Positions 27,822 through 37,793 of a DNA stretch of 64,000 bases are shown one piece after another; the first letter of the stretch is position 1; the number at the start of each line of letters is the position of its first letter. Location: the NCBI GenBank assembly GCA_900472785.1, contig UCJH01000028.1, positions 169,031 to 233,030 on the forward strand, in the 5' to 3' direction. This DNA comes from Hyphomicrobiales bacterium (lineage in GTDB: Bacteria > Pseudomonadota > Alphaproteobacteria > Rhizobiales > Rhizobiaceae). Under the pieces are notes generated by a model, which did not search any database, had not been told where the DNA came from, and worked only from the letters and a program-made list of their open reading frames with translations. The position numbers and the translations under genes are program-made.

Positions 27822-28718
27822 ATGAAGCGCGAAGATCTCAACGACATGCTTTGGTTTCTGGCGGTGGCAGAAGAGCGAAGCTTCACCAAGGCCGCAGCAA
27901 AGCTCGGGACATCGCAGTCGACAATCAGCCACACGATCAAGAAGCTTGAGGCCCGGATGGGACTGCGGCTTTTGACACGGACCACCAGAAGCGTCGTTCC
28001 AACAGAAGCCGGAGAGCGGCTCATCCGCTCATTGGCGCCGCGTATCGAGGAGCTGGAAAACGAGATCGACGAACTGATGGAAATCAGGGACAAGCCGACC
28101 GGCTCGGTTCGCATCACCCTGTCGGATCACGCCCTGGAGAGCGTCGTCTGGCCGAAGCTTCGGCCTGTGCTCAGGCAGTATCCGGACATCAAGGTGGAAC
28201 TGAACAGCGATAACGGCTTCAGGAATATCGTCGAGGAGAAGTTCGACGCCGGCGTGCGCCTTGGTGAGAGCCTAGACAAGGATATGATTGCCGTTCGCAT
28301 TGGTCCCGATTGGCGGTTGGTCGCAGTCGCCTCTCCGGACTATCTCGCAAAGCGCGCCGCTCCAGAAACGCCCCGTGACCTCGTTGCTCACGACTGCATC
28401 AACCACCGGCAAGCCCGAGCCGGCGGCCTCTATGTGTGGGAGTTCGAAAAAGACGGTGCGGAAGTTCGGGTTCGGGTGGATGGTCAGCTCACCTTTAACA
28501 CGTCCTACGCGATGATCGACGCAGCCGCCAGCGGGTACGGAATCGCCTATGTGCCGGAAAGTCTCGTGATGGATGAAATTGCTTCGGGGCAGCTTAGCCA
28601 GGTCCTCGATGACTGGTCGCCTATGTTTCCAGGCTACTACCTCTACTATCCAAGCCGCCGGCAGAACTCACCAGCATTCAGGGTTGTTGTAGACGCGTTG
28701 AGGGCCAACACGCTTTAG
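27822..28718 (+). CDS. LysR-family transcriptional regulator
   Basis: This 298-residue regulator starts at the ATG after GGAGGTGGCG; the longer frame from 27774 has no ribosome site. The winged helix (FLAVAEERSFTKAAAKLGTS, STISHTIKKLEARMGLRLL) precedes an effector domain ending YYLYYPSRRQNSPAFRVVVD. It is divergent from the MFS-hydrolase-P460 unit and probably controls it. It converges with the LysR gene at 28794. Confidence 0.92.
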   Translation: MKREDLNDMLWFLAVAEERSFTKAAAKLGTSQSTISHTIKKLEARMGLRLLTRTTRSVVPTEAGERLIRSLAPRIEELENEIDELMEIRDKPTGSVRITLSDHALESVVWPKLRPVLRQYPDIKVELNSDNGFRNIVEEKFDAGVRLGESLDKDMIAVRIGPDWRLVAVASPDYLAKRAAPETPRDLVAHDCINHRQARAGGLYVWEFEKDGAEVRVRVDGQLTFNTSYAMIDAAASGYGIAYVPESLVMDEIASGQLSQVLDDWSPMFPGYYLYYPSRRQNSPAFRVVVDALRANTL

Positions 28719-28793
28719 CGTTCGGGCCCACTACCGATGTCGCCACCAATCAGCTCTTTCGGGAAGCGCAGCAGGCGAGAACAACGCCCGCGA

Positions 28794-29726
28794 TCAGCCT
28801 AAGCTACCCGCAAATCGCTCCGGATACCGCTCGCGCTGAAACCATTCGACGACGAAGTCGATGAATACGCGTGTCTTTGCGGGAAGCAGGGTCTTGCTGG
28901 CATAGTAGATCGATATCGGCCCGGCATCCACCCACCAGGCGGGGAGCAGCCGCACGAGCTCGCCTCTCTCTAGATGCGGCAGGGCGTCCGGCTTGGCAAG
29001 AAGTGTTACCCCCAGCCCGAGGATAGCAGCCGCTCGCATTGCGGCAGGATCGTTGACGACGATCGTTTCTTTCAGGGAGATTGCCTCCTCTTCCCCAGCG
29101 GCGTTGCGCATCTGCCTCTGGGTCACGCGCCCTGTGCGCAGCGACCGCATGACGATCCCGTCCATCTCAGCAAGTTCGATTGGCCCAGCAATCCGCGGTC
29201 GGGCCTCGAGATAGCCGGGGGAGGCAACTGCCACAAGGTGTGCTGGTGCAAGCGTTCTGGCGACAATACCTTGCGCAAGTTCGAAGCCGCCGCCGATCGC
29301 AGCGTCATACCCCTCGGCGATCAGGTCCACCTGACGGTTCTCGAACATCCATTCAGGCCGTATGAGAGGATATCGCTGCCTGAACTCGGGTAGCATCGGC
29401 AGGATATAGCCGATACCGAAGGTTGGACCCATGCTGATCTTCAGTGTGCCGGCAGGTTGGCCGTCCGGCTGCGCAGCTTCAGCAATTGCACCCTGCAGGT
29501 TTTCAAGATGGTCGCGAATAGCAATAAGAAACCGTTCGCCAGCTTCCGTGAGCGTCAAGCTACGAGTGCTGCGGTGAAACAGTCGCAGCGCCAAGTTGGT
29601 TTCGAGCGCGGCGACGTTGCGGCTAACGCCCGCTGGCGTCAATCCGAGGCGCCGTGCTGCAGCCGAGAAGCTCCCGAGCTCGGCGCTGCGTACGAATGAC
29701 TCCAGGTTAGCGAGACTTTCCATCAT
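28794..29726 (-). CDS. LysR-family transcriptional regulator
   Basis: This 310-residue LysR protein (HTH: FVRSAELGSFSAAARRLGLT, PAGVSRNVAALETNLALRLF) belongs to the CrgA-like group rather than to the subfamily of the other regulators here. It is divergent from the three-gene unit SDR, NADP oxidoreductase and SnoaL-like protein starting at 29830, which is its probable target. Two adjacent ATG codons (29726, 29723) are possible starts. Confidence 0.92.
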   Translation of the reverse strand: MMESLANLESFVRSAELGSFSAAARRLGLTPAGVSRNVAALETNLALRLFHRSTRSLTLTEAGERFLIAIRDHLENLQGAIAEAAQPDGQPAGTLKISMGPTFGIGYILPMLPEFRQRYPLIRPEWMFENRQVDLIAEGYDAAIGGGFELAQGIVARTLAPAHLVAVASPGYLEARPRIAGPIELAEMDGIVMRSLRTGRVTQRQMRNAAGEEEAISLKETIVVNDPAAMRAAAILGLGVTLLAKPDALPHLERGELVRLLPAWWVDAGPISIYYASKTLLPAKTRVFIDFVVEWFQRERYPERFAGSLG

Positions 29727-29829
29727 TCCACCTTCAACAATCGCTTGAAACGGATAGCGCCTATTGGCGGCTAATCAAACCGAATTCGTTGCGCCATCTT
29801 GAGGTCATCGAACAAAAGGAATGAATTTA

Positions 29830-30588
29830 ATGACCCAGGTACATCAACCACTCTCTGGCAAGGTTGCACTTGTCACCGGCGGGTCACGCGGGATCGGTGC
29901 CGCCATTGTTCGGCGCCTTGCTCATGACGGTGCCGATGTCGTATTCAGCTACGCCGCTTCGGCCAAAATCGCGGATGAACTCGTCGAGGAGATCGAAGGC
30001 ACCGGCCGTCGTGCGCTCGCCGTCAAGGCAGACCAGGCGATTCCAGCGGAGGTAGCCGCACTGGTCCATACAGCCCTTACGGCTTTCGGCAGGCTCGATA
30101 TCCTGGTCAATTCGGCCGGTGTTTTCATAACCGGCATGGTCGACGACACCCAAGCGGACCTGGCCGCTTTTGACCGTCAGATTGATGTCAACGTGAAAGG
30201 CGTCGCAGCCGCTGTACGGGCCGCGGTACCGCTGATGAACGATGGCGGCCGGATCGTCTCGATCGGCACCACAGGCGCTGTACACATTCCCTTCGCCGGC
30301 GCTGCCGATTACGTCGCCACCAAAGCTGCAGTCGCTGCGTACACGCGCGGGTGGTCCCGCGACCTTGGCCCGCGAAACATCACCGTCAACATTATCCAGC
30401 CCGGTGCGATCAATACCGACATGAACCCACAGGACGGCCCATTCGCCGAAAGCTTGAACAAGCTTGCAGCACTCGGTCGCTACGGACAGCCGGAAGATAT
30501 TGCCGCGGCCGTCGCCTTCCTCGTGGGACCGGACGCCGGCTACATCACCGGCGCCACCCTCAACGTCGATGGCGGCCAGTCCGCTTGA
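29830..30588 (+). CDS. Short-chain dehydrogenase/reductase
   Basis: This 252-residue classical SDR has TGGSRGIGAAIV, the NSAGVFITG motif, and YVATKAAVAAYT with catalytic Tyr and Lys. The start at 29830 is preferred over 29821 because AAGGA lies eight bases before it and touches the earlier ATG. It is the first gene of a three-gene unit (30618, 31239 follow with gaps of 29 and 18 bp) under the divergent LysR gene. The substrate is unknown. Confidence 0.92.
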   Translation: MTQVHQPLSGKVALVTGGSRGIGAAIVRRLAHDGADVVFSYAASAKIADELVEEIEGTGRRALAVKADQAIPAEVAALVHTALTAFGRLDILVNSAGVFITGMVDDTQADLAAFDRQIDVNVKGVAAAVRAAVPLMNDGGRIVSIGTTGAVHIPFAGAADYVATKAAVAAYTRGWSRDLGPRNITVNIIQPGAINTDMNPQDGPFAESLNKLAALGRYGQPEDIAAAVAFLVGPDAGYITGATLNVDGGQSA

Positions 30589-30617
30589 GCCTCACCCAAT
30601 CCAACAGGAGAAAAGAC

Positions 30618-31220
30618 ATGACTACCATCGGCATCATCGGCGCTGGAAACATCGGCGCGGCCTTTGCAAGAATCCTCGCCCGAAACGGTATCGCAGCCAC
30701 CATCGCCAATAGTCGCGGGCCGGAAACGCTTGCAAGCTTGACACAGGAGCTCGCTCCTGATGTCACAGCTGGTACCATCGAGGCTGCGGCACAAGCCGAT
30801 ATCGTACTTATTGCCGTTCCGTGGTCTAAACTACCATCGGCGCTCGCGGGGCTGCCGACCTGGAATAGTCGAATCGTCATCGATGCCAACAACCCGATCG
30901 AGGCGCCGCTGTTCAAGCCTGCTGATCTCCATGGACGGCTTTCGACCGAGATCGTCGCCAGCCTGGTGCCGGGCGCGCGGGTGGTAAAGGCATTCAATCA
31001 TCTCCTTGCTGCCATTCTGTCCGGTGACCCGCATGCGGAAGGTGGGGAACGTGTGCTCTTCTATTCGGGAGACGACGAGACCGCGAAGGCGGAGGTGGCG
31101 GCTTTGATTGCAAAGCTCGGGTTCGCCGGCGTTGATCTTGGACCTCTCTCGATCGGCGGTCGGCTCACGCAGTTTCCAGGCGGACCCTTGCCCGCAAACA
31201 ATTTCGTCAAGTTCGCTTAA
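30618..31220 (+). CDS. NADP-binding reductase (F420-dependent NADP reductase-like)
   Basis: This 200-residue protein has a Rossmann start (TIGIIGAGNIGAAFARILAR), AADIVLIAVPWSKLP and a C-terminal part typical of the NADP_F420 oxidoreductase-like family (VVKAFNHLLAAIL, GERVLFYSGDDETAK). F420 is not expected in rhizobia, so it probably uses NAD(P) alone. AGGAG precedes the ATG. It lies between the SDR and the SnoaL-like gene in one operon. The substrate is not deducible. Confidence 0.88.
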   Translation: MTTIGIIGAGNIGAAFARILARNGIAATIANSRGPETLASLTQELAPDVTAGTIEAAAQADIVLIAVPWSKLPSALAGLPTWNSRIVIDANNPIEAPLFKPADLHGRLSTEIVASLVPGARVVKAFNHLLAAILSGDPHAEGGERVLFYSGDDETAKAEVAALIAKLGFAGVDLGPLSIGGRLTQFPGGPLPANNFVKFA

Positions 31221-31238
31221 ACTCTCTGGAGAACAAGC

Positions 31239-31628
31239 ATGTCCACCAACCCGATCGATATCGCCACCACTTTCTTCGGTCACTGGACGGCCAATCGCAT
31301 CGAGGATGCCCTCGCTATGCTGGCGGATGACGTCCTCTACGACAACGTGCCTCTGCCCAGCATCACGGGCCGAGACAACGTCCGGAAATTTCATCAGGAC
31401 TTCGGTGTAGGAACGGCGTTCATGGTCGACTGGACCGTGGCCAACATCGCGGCATCAGGAAACGTTGTCCTCAACGAGCGCATTGATGTGTTCACGCATG
31501 AGAGCGGCGGGACGATCACATTGCCGGTCATGGGTACAGTCACCGTGGAGGGCGGGTTGATCACGGTCTGGCGTGACTATTTCGATCTGGGCGATTTCGA
31601 GAGGCAGGTTTCAGCTCTCAAGAGATAG
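31239..31628 (+). CDS. SnoaL/limonene-epoxide hydrolase-like protein
   Basis: This 129-residue NTF2-fold protein (ATTFFGHWTANRIEDALAML, ADDVLYDNVPLPSITGRDNV, VWRDYFDLGDFERQV) resembles limonene-1,2-epoxide hydrolases; the RDYFD stretch near the end corresponds to the catalytic Asp/Arg region of that group. It is the last gene of the SDR-reductase operon, with GGAG upstream of the ATG. It may act on a small cyclic or epoxide compound; this is inference. Confidence 0.82.
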   Translation: MSTNPIDIATTFFGHWTANRIEDALAMLADDVLYDNVPLPSITGRDNVRKFHQDFGVGTAFMVDWTVANIAASGNVVLNERIDVFTHESGGTITLPVMGTVTVEGGLITVWRDYFDLGDFERQVSALKR

Positions 31629-31694
31629 GCAGACTGCACTCTGCTCGATGAATTCTGCGGCTAGGCCCACCCTGGCCCGATCAGGGGTTACGGT

Positions 31695-31723
31695 TTGTTA
31701 ACCATGACGTGCCAGTCTTATCG
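31695..31723 (+). promoter_or_regulatory. Possible promoter of the candidate sRNA
   Basis: TTGTTA and TTATCG are separated by 17 bases and would place the transcription start near 31731, just upstream of the CU-rich segment. The -10 match is weak. Confidence 0.3.
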
Positions 31724-31730
31724 TCTCGAC

Positions 31731-31797
31731 GTGGTTCTCCTCCCTCCTCAGTCGATGAAAAACCTGGGCCGCGAGACACTGTCTCCGGCCCTTTTTT
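31731..31797 (+). ncRNA. Candidate small RNA with anti-Shine-Dalgarno motif
   Basis: In the gap between convergent genes a CU-rich stretch (TTCTCCTCCCTCCTC, 31734-31748) is followed by an unpaired A-rich segment and a strong intrinsic terminator: GGGCCG...GAGAC-ACT-GTCTC...CGGCCC (31766-31791) plus six T. The terminator lies 138 bases beyond the upstream operon, too far to look like its own. A CCUCC-bearing loop followed by a terminator hairpin is the build of rhizobial trans-acting RNAs that mask ribosome binding sites (alpha-r14/cuckoo type). The 5' end is a guess. Confidence 0.5.
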
Positions 31798-31836
31798 CGC
31801 GTGCTTTTAAGGACGCGATCTATTTCCCGTCAGACA

Positions 31837-32454
31837 TCAATCGGACTGCAAAGCCCGGAACTTCCGTACTCTTGCGTGCGATCCACATGTTCTGTCCGAA
31901 CACCAGCGACGATGGCCATTACGGGAGTGGTCGAGAAACAACCATCCGCAATTCGGCCCCTGGCACGCACGGATTGGTCGACGCTTGGTTCTTGACGTGA
32001 GCAGCTCTGCCGCTAGCCAGCCAATACGCTGCGCGATTGCATCCAGGTGTTCTGCGGCTGCGTGCCGCCATTTGATGGTGCCTGTGACGCAGACCAATTT
32101 TCGTTGTGACTGGGCAGGCCGTGCCGCGCGGTCGAGAAGCGCCAAATCCTCTTCTCCGACCGGCGTTTCGCCAGACTCAGTCAGGAAAATGCGGTGCAAT
32201 GCCTCGCGCAGTTCCCGGGCTTGGACCAATTCCCTCTGGGCTTGGGCAGGAGCTGCCGTCGCCCTCGCAAGCAAGACGTTTCGCTCTTCGTCGTCAATCA
32301 CGTCGAGACGCCGCGCCCAGGTGACCAGATCGCCGTAGGTGTTCAAAAACTCCGGCCCCCATCGCTCACCTCGACTGTCAACGGTGTTGACGAAATCGAG
32401 CGCGGGGTGTCCGCCGAGCAGGCTGATGTCCTCGAGAGTTTTCTGACTTGTCAT
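31837..32454 (-). CDS. CGNR zinc finger / ABATE domain regulator
   Basis: This 205-residue protein has an N-terminal ABATE domain (LLGGHPALDFVNTVDSRGER) and a C-terminal zinc-binding motif, CQGPNCGWLFLDHSRNGHRR then WCSDRTCGSHARVRKFR. The usual CGNR is CGSH here. Members are predicted transcription regulators. It is divergent from the EamA transporter at 32544 (89 bp), suggesting that it controls it. An EcfG-type promoter for the transporter lies in the shared gap. Confidence 0.87.
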   Translation of the reverse strand: MTSQKTLEDISLLGGHPALDFVNTVDSRGERWGPEFLNTYGDLVTWARRLDVIDDEERNVLLARATAAPAQAQRELVQARELREALHRIFLTESGETPVGEEDLALLDRAARPAQSQRKLVCVTGTIKWRHAAAEHLDAIAQRIGWLAAELLTSRTKRRPIRACQGPNCGWLFLDHSRNGHRRWCSDRTCGSHARVRKFRALQSD

Positions 32455-32473
32455 CTCTTGAATATTGGCTGAC

Positions 32474-32498
32474 GGAACAATTTAAGCAAGAGCGGGTT
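32474..32498 (+). promoter_or_regulatory. EcfG/RpoE2-type promoter for the EamA transporter
   Basis: GGAAC-N17-GTT on the plus strand ends 46 bases before the start at 32544. Confidence 0.5.
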
Positions 32499-32543
32499 GT
32501 AACGGTCTATTGGTCCTTTAACCGTTACCGTATCGGAGCCATT

Positions 32544-33488
32544 ATGTCCTTCGCCCTCAATAAGAACCAGCTCCGCTTTTTGATGTTATGCGGCATCTGG
32601 GGAAGCACCTGGATCGGAACCAAGGCCGGTATCCAAGTCGTGCCACCCCTCCTGTTTGCCGGGACGCGTTTTACGGCAGCAGGCGCGCTGCTGCTCGTTT
32701 ATGCTTGGACGAAAGGAGAAACGGCGGGCTTCAAAGTCGCAGACTGTGGGCGGTTCTCCGTCGTCAGCATGTTGATGATCACGCTGTGCTACGGGCCGTT
32801 GTTCTGGGGGATGCAGTATATCGATACCGGGACCGCCGCCGTCTTGGAAATGTCGCTGACGCCGATCGCGCTCTTGTGCTTCGCTCTGCTGTTGCACGAG
32901 GAGGCGCTCGACGTGAGGCGGATCGTGGCAATCGTGCTTGGTGTCTCAGGGCTGATCGTCCTCTTCTGGCCTTCGGCAACTGATGGACAAGTCTCGACGC
33001 CAGAGCCCTTTGCTGGAGCCAGCCTTTGGGGCGGCTTGGCGGTGGCATCGGCGGCATTCACCTATGGGTATGGCTCGGTACTGGCTCGACCTGTGTTGCG
33101 AACCTATCCAGCCTTGTTCGTCGCCGGTCTTACGACACTGGTTGGCGGTATCGCCCTGGTCGCTGCAGCGCTGGCGTTCGAGCCTGGTGCTATTTCCGCG
33201 CTATCAGGTAATTGGGGCACGACCGCCTGGGCCAGTTGGCTCTTTCTGGTGATCTTCGGCTCCCTGATCGGTTACACGACCTATATGCGGCTACTGAGAG
33301 ACACTGGAGCCTCGCGTGCCGGAAGCTATGCGTTCGTATCTCCAGTCATCGCCGTCGCACTTGGTGCACTCTTCTTTTCCGAACAAGTCACCGTCTTCGA
33401 CGTGATCGGCATTGTCGTCATGCTGAGCGGCGCCTATCTTGCCATGGCCGAAACCCCGGCGCCGAAACCCGCAGTGATGGAAACGTGA
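32544..33488 (+). CDS. EamA/DMT-family transporter
   Basis: This 314-residue protein has ten predicted membrane helices in two EamA halves; the N-terminal GIWGSTWIGTKAGIQVVPPL and the second-half WASWLFLVIFGSLIGYTTYM are characteristic. The ATG at 32544 has GGAG five bases before it; the longer frame from 32448 is not supported. Such proteins export metabolites or amino acids. It is divergent from the CGNR regulator. Confidence 0.9.
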   Translation: MSFALNKNQLRFLMLCGIWGSTWIGTKAGIQVVPPLLFAGTRFTAAGALLLVYAWTKGETAGFKVADCGRFSVVSMLMITLCYGPLFWGMQYIDTGTAAVLEMSLTPIALLCFALLLHEEALDVRRIVAIVLGVSGLIVLFWPSATDGQVSTPEPFAGASLWGGLAVASAAFTYGYGSVLARPVLRTYPALFVAGLTTLVGGIALVAAALAFEPGAISALSGNWGTTAWASWLFLVIFGSLIGYTTYMRLLRDTGASRAGSYAFVSPVIAVALGALFFSEQVTVFDVIGIVVMLSGAYLAMAETPAPKPAVMET

Positions 33489-33718
33489 GACCCGGCTCAT
33501 GAGGGAGTAAGGCAATGGAATATCTCAAGGCGCAGCCACAATAATACGACATTTGATCAGGGCATTATCTGGCCACTGCGACAGTAGCGGCACCTCAATC
33601 TCTTAAAATGGGAAGGAACCCGACGCGAGCGAACTACCTTTATCGCCATGAACAGGATAACCCAGCGAGGTAAGCTTCGTGCCAAGTCAACTTGCCTCCA
33701 TAGCTTGGAAGGATCTCA

Positions 33719-34123
33719 ATGTATAAATTAGGCCGCGTTATCGACCATGTTCATTTGCGGGTTTCCGATTTAGAGGCGAGCCGCAATTTTTATAGGGCAA
33801 TATGTAAAGCGCTGGGCTTGGAAGAAGCCTTTCAGGATGCGACCGACCACTTCGTCATTGATGAAATCTATGTCGATGCTGCAGATGACAACGTCTCTCG
33901 GATCCACCTCGCTTTTCAGGCGCGTTCTCGAGAAGATGTTGACACCTTCCACCGCCTCGCGCTCGAAGTCGGAGGCCGGTCGAACGGCGCCCCTGGTCTG
34001 AGGCCGTATCACGACAGGTACTATGCAGCGTTCGTGCTCGATCCAGATGGCAATAACATCGAGGCCGTATGTGACGCCCCAACTTCGCGTAACGTCGATA
34101 CAGTTATCGTGGAGAGAACGTAG
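33719..34123 (+). CDS. VOC (glyoxalase/dioxygenase) family protein
   Basis: This 134-residue protein has two beta-alpha-beta-beta-beta units: IDHVHLRVSDLEASRNFYRA at the N terminus and FVLDPDGNNIEAVCD at the C terminus. The His and Glu positions agree with a metal site. It stands alone on the plus strand, with no regulator beside it. The reaction (isomerase, dioxygenase or resistance binding) cannot be told from sequence. Confidence 0.88.
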   Translation: MYKLGRVIDHVHLRVSDLEASRNFYRAICKALGLEEAFQDATDHFVIDEIYVDAADDNVSRIHLAFQARSREDVDTFHRLALEVGGRSNGAPGLRPYHDRYYAAFVLDPDGNNIEAVCDAPTSRNVDTVIVERT

Positions 34124-34297
34124 GGTGCCGGTCATCTTCGGCGCGGACGGGCTTGGGCTGTCGCCGAAACATCCTCCCAGACCCAGACTTCGCGAGCCAC
34201 GTTCGGATGAGAGACCAAGGGCAGGTAGTTCAATCCTACATCGCTTCAACTACCCTGCGGTTACTGGCTATTTTTCCTCGCCGCGCCTGCTAGATGC

Positions 34298-34525
34298 TTA
34301 ACCACGGGCGTCTGGCGGAGGAACCGTCGGCGTAGGGACAGACTGCATGGCAGCCGCCAGGAGTTGATCGCGATCGCGCATGCCTCTGTTGTAAAGCCTG
34401 GCGACGGATGCTGTCAGGCTTCCGATTGCGCCCGGGTCGTTCACGAGCCCTTTTGCCCGAGCGATTTCCTTGACGACGCCAGCACACAGACGCGCATCTT
34501 CCTGCGAAATCGGTCCAGACGCCAT
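34298..34525 (-). CDS. Small hypothetical protein next to groEL (75 aa)
   Basis: The ATG at 34525 has GGAGG at ideal spacing. The protein (MASGPISQEDARLCAGVVKE...) is helical, ending in a proline-rich tail (SVPTPTVPPPDARG). No family is recognised. Its ribosome binding site begins immediately after the T run of the groEL terminator, so it should be expressed only by transcription that reads through that terminator or from a promoter hidden in the end of groEL. Its function is unknown. Confidence 0.65.
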   Translation of the reverse strand: MASGPISQEDARLCAGVVKEIARAKGLVNDPGAIGSLTASVARLYNRGMRDRDQLLAAAMQSVPTPTVPPPDARG

Positions 34526-34535
34526 TTTGTCCTCC

Positions 34536-34567
34536 AAAAATGGCCCGCCCCACGAATGGGGCGGGCC
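34536..34567 (-). terminator. Intrinsic terminator of groESL
   Basis: A perfect 10-bp GC stem (GGCCCGCCCC / GGGGCGGGCC) with a six-base loop and a T run follows ten bases after the groEL stop codon. Confidence 0.85.
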
Positions 34568-34576
34568 ACAGCTTAG

Positions 34577-36217
<1,641 letters not shown>

Positions 36218-36253
36218 TCAATAGGCAGCTTTTTGACTGATGTACGCGCGGCC

Positions 36254-36568
36254 TTACGCGGCCCGCTTCTGCTCGACCTGGGCTTCGATGATACCCATGA
36301 CGTCACTTTCCTTCATGATCAGCAGGTCTTCGCCGTTGATCTTGATCTCGGTACCGGACCATTTGCCAAACAGGATGCGATCTCCGGCCTTGACGTCGAG
36401 CGCCTGGACCTGGCCAGCGTCGTTGCGAGCGCCGGAGCCGACGGCGATGACCTCGCCCTCCTGCGGCTTTTCCTTGGCGGTATCGGGGATGATGATGCCG
36501 CCCTTGGTCTTCTCTTCAGATTCGACGCGGCGGACGAGAATGCGATCGTGCAGCGGTCTAAACGACAT
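36254..36568 (-). CDS. groES: 10 kDa co-chaperonin GroES
   Basis: This 104-residue protein starts [25 protein letters not shown] precedes this ATG, so the six extra in-frame residues upstream are excluded. The mobile loop ([20 protein letters not shown]) and roof are intact. It caps GroEL rings. It is the first gene of the groESL operon, controlled by the CIRCE element about 150 bases upstream. Confidence 0.98.
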   Translation of the reverse strand: MSFRPLHDRILVRRVESEEKTKGGIIIPDTAKEKPQEGEVIAVGSGARNDAGQVQALDVKAGDRILFGKWSGTEIKINGEDLLIMKESDVMGIIEAQVEQKRAA

Positions 36569-36716
36569 GTTTTCCTCCATGGACAAACAATGGTGACTTA
36601 GCTCTCCTGGCCGGATCGGATTGCCGCATCCGGCAGGATGCGAAACCTCCTTGAGCGTTTCGCGCGAGAAATTTATTTACGAGTTATTCCGATTACAAGA
36701 TGTCGCCGCAGAAAAA

Positions 36717-36743
36717 TTAGCACTCGTGATCGGCGGCTGCTAA
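36717..36743. promoter_or_regulatory. CIRCE operator (HrcA site)
   Basis: The left half is the exact consensus TTAGCACTC, followed by a nine-base spacer and GGCTGCTAA, which matches 7 of 9 bases of GAGTGCTAA. HrcA binds this inverted repeat to repress groESL at normal temperature. An EcfG-type promoter for usg starts 12 bases away on the opposite side. Confidence 0.85.
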
Positions 36744-36754
36744 CATACTGGAGA

Positions 36755-36779
36755 GGAACGATAATCGGATTGGCGAGTT
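36755..36779 (+). promoter_or_regulatory. EcfG/RpoE2-type promoter for usg
   Basis: GGAAC-N17-GTT on the plus strand lies 65 bases before the usg start codon. Confidence 0.6.
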
Positions 36780-36844
36780 GAAAAATTATTGATGCCGCAG
36801 CACACTTGCGTCATCCTTCTGCCTGTCATGAAAGGAGATGAAGC

Positions 36845-37117
36845 ATGCAGTTTTCGTCGGATCTTGAGCGGCAGCTCAATGGTTATGGCCTTACCACAGC
36901 GCATATCCTCTATCGCATTCCCGATTTCGAAACAGTCCTGCAGACCTATGTCTGGCAGGACTACGACCTTGCGCCGGATTTCCCCGAAATGCACAAGTTC
37001 CTCGATTTCTGGCGGTCGTCTCTCGACGGGCCGCTGCATTCGGTTCGCTACAGTCATCAGCGGCTGATCGGGCCTAACGAATGGCGGCGCGTCGACGGTG
37101 AGTTCAAGCTGCAATGA
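36845..37117 (+). CDS. usg: Usg family protein
   Basis: This 90-residue protein belongs to the Usg family, aromatic-rich and conserved in alphaproteobacteria: NGYGLTTAHILYRIPDFETV, TYVWQDYDLAPDFPEMHKFL, HQRLIGPNEWRRVDGEF. The biochemical function of the family is unknown. AAGGAG precedes the ATG. It is divergent from groESL, with the CIRCE and an EcfG-type promoter between, which points to a stress role for this copy. Confidence 0.88.
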   Translation: MQFSSDLERQLNGYGLTTAHILYRIPDFETVLQTYVWQDYDLAPDFPEMHKFLDFWRSSLDGPLHSVRYSHQRLIGPNEWRRVDGEFKLQ

Positions 37118-37212
37118 ACCTTGAATTTTATTTTTCCACTTCCTAGCTCACCCGGCGATCGGGGCTTGATGAGCCCGGTCGCTTGACCACGTCTGTATGG
37201 AGTGAGACCCGA

Positions 37213-37503
37213 ATGGAAGAGAACATCAAAATCATCAGGAGTGCGAGCATCCCAGAAAGGGAGGAGATCATCGTGGATTTCGCCCGATGGCTGGAGACCG
37301 CCTCACAGGAAGCACTCGTCTATGGGGAAGGGCGTTTTGCTGTGATGTCTGCGAATATGGCAGACGCAATACGGGTCAATGCAGACGAACTTGCACGTGA
37401 TAATCCGGCTGCGGCCGAGCGGGTCCTGCAGCAGGCTTGCGCCATGATATCGCAATTCAAAGCCGCCTACCCTCATCGGGTTCTCAGTCGCTCGGTCCAT
37501 TAA
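37213..37503 (+). CDS. Hypothetical protein (96 aa)
   Basis: The ATG at 37213 follows GGAG at somewhat long spacing (ten bases). The protein is acidic and alpha-helical (SIPEREEIIVDFARWLETAS, ADELARDNPAAAERVLQQAC) with no membrane segment or motif. It follows usg by 95 bp on the same strand and may be transcribed with it. I do not recognise a family. Confidence 0.65.
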   Translation: MEENIKIIRSASIPEREEIIVDFARWLETASQEALVYGEGRFAVMSANMADAIRVNADELARDNPAAAERVLQQACAMISQFKAAYPHRVLSRSVH

Positions 37504-37793
37504 ACCGCAGCCTATACGCCAGCTGGTCGGCCACTTTCCCGAATTTGGCGGGAGCCTCGTACGCGAGATTATTGGCACCCGGCTAACTTGAGCTGCGAGC
37601 AGTTCTTCAGGACGACGAACTGGGACGGCGGTCGAAGAGCGTTTGGCGTCAGTTTAGAACGGCGCCAACCGGACGTTTGGTACCAACCACCTTACCACGA
37701 TTGCTCCCCCGTCGCACTGCCGCCCTCTGGAAAAAATCCGAGCTTCGCTAGAACACTCACCGCCGGATCGCCGGGCTGACGTCTGCCTTGTTA
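37504..37793. other. Intergenic region, no gene seen
   Basis: Between convergent genes; the only frame (37588-37779) has no ribosome site and no regular composition. Confidence 0.5.

Noticed and set aside
37588-37779. 63-codon plus-strand frame before the KaiC-linked kinase
   Set aside because: No ribosome site and irregular composition.
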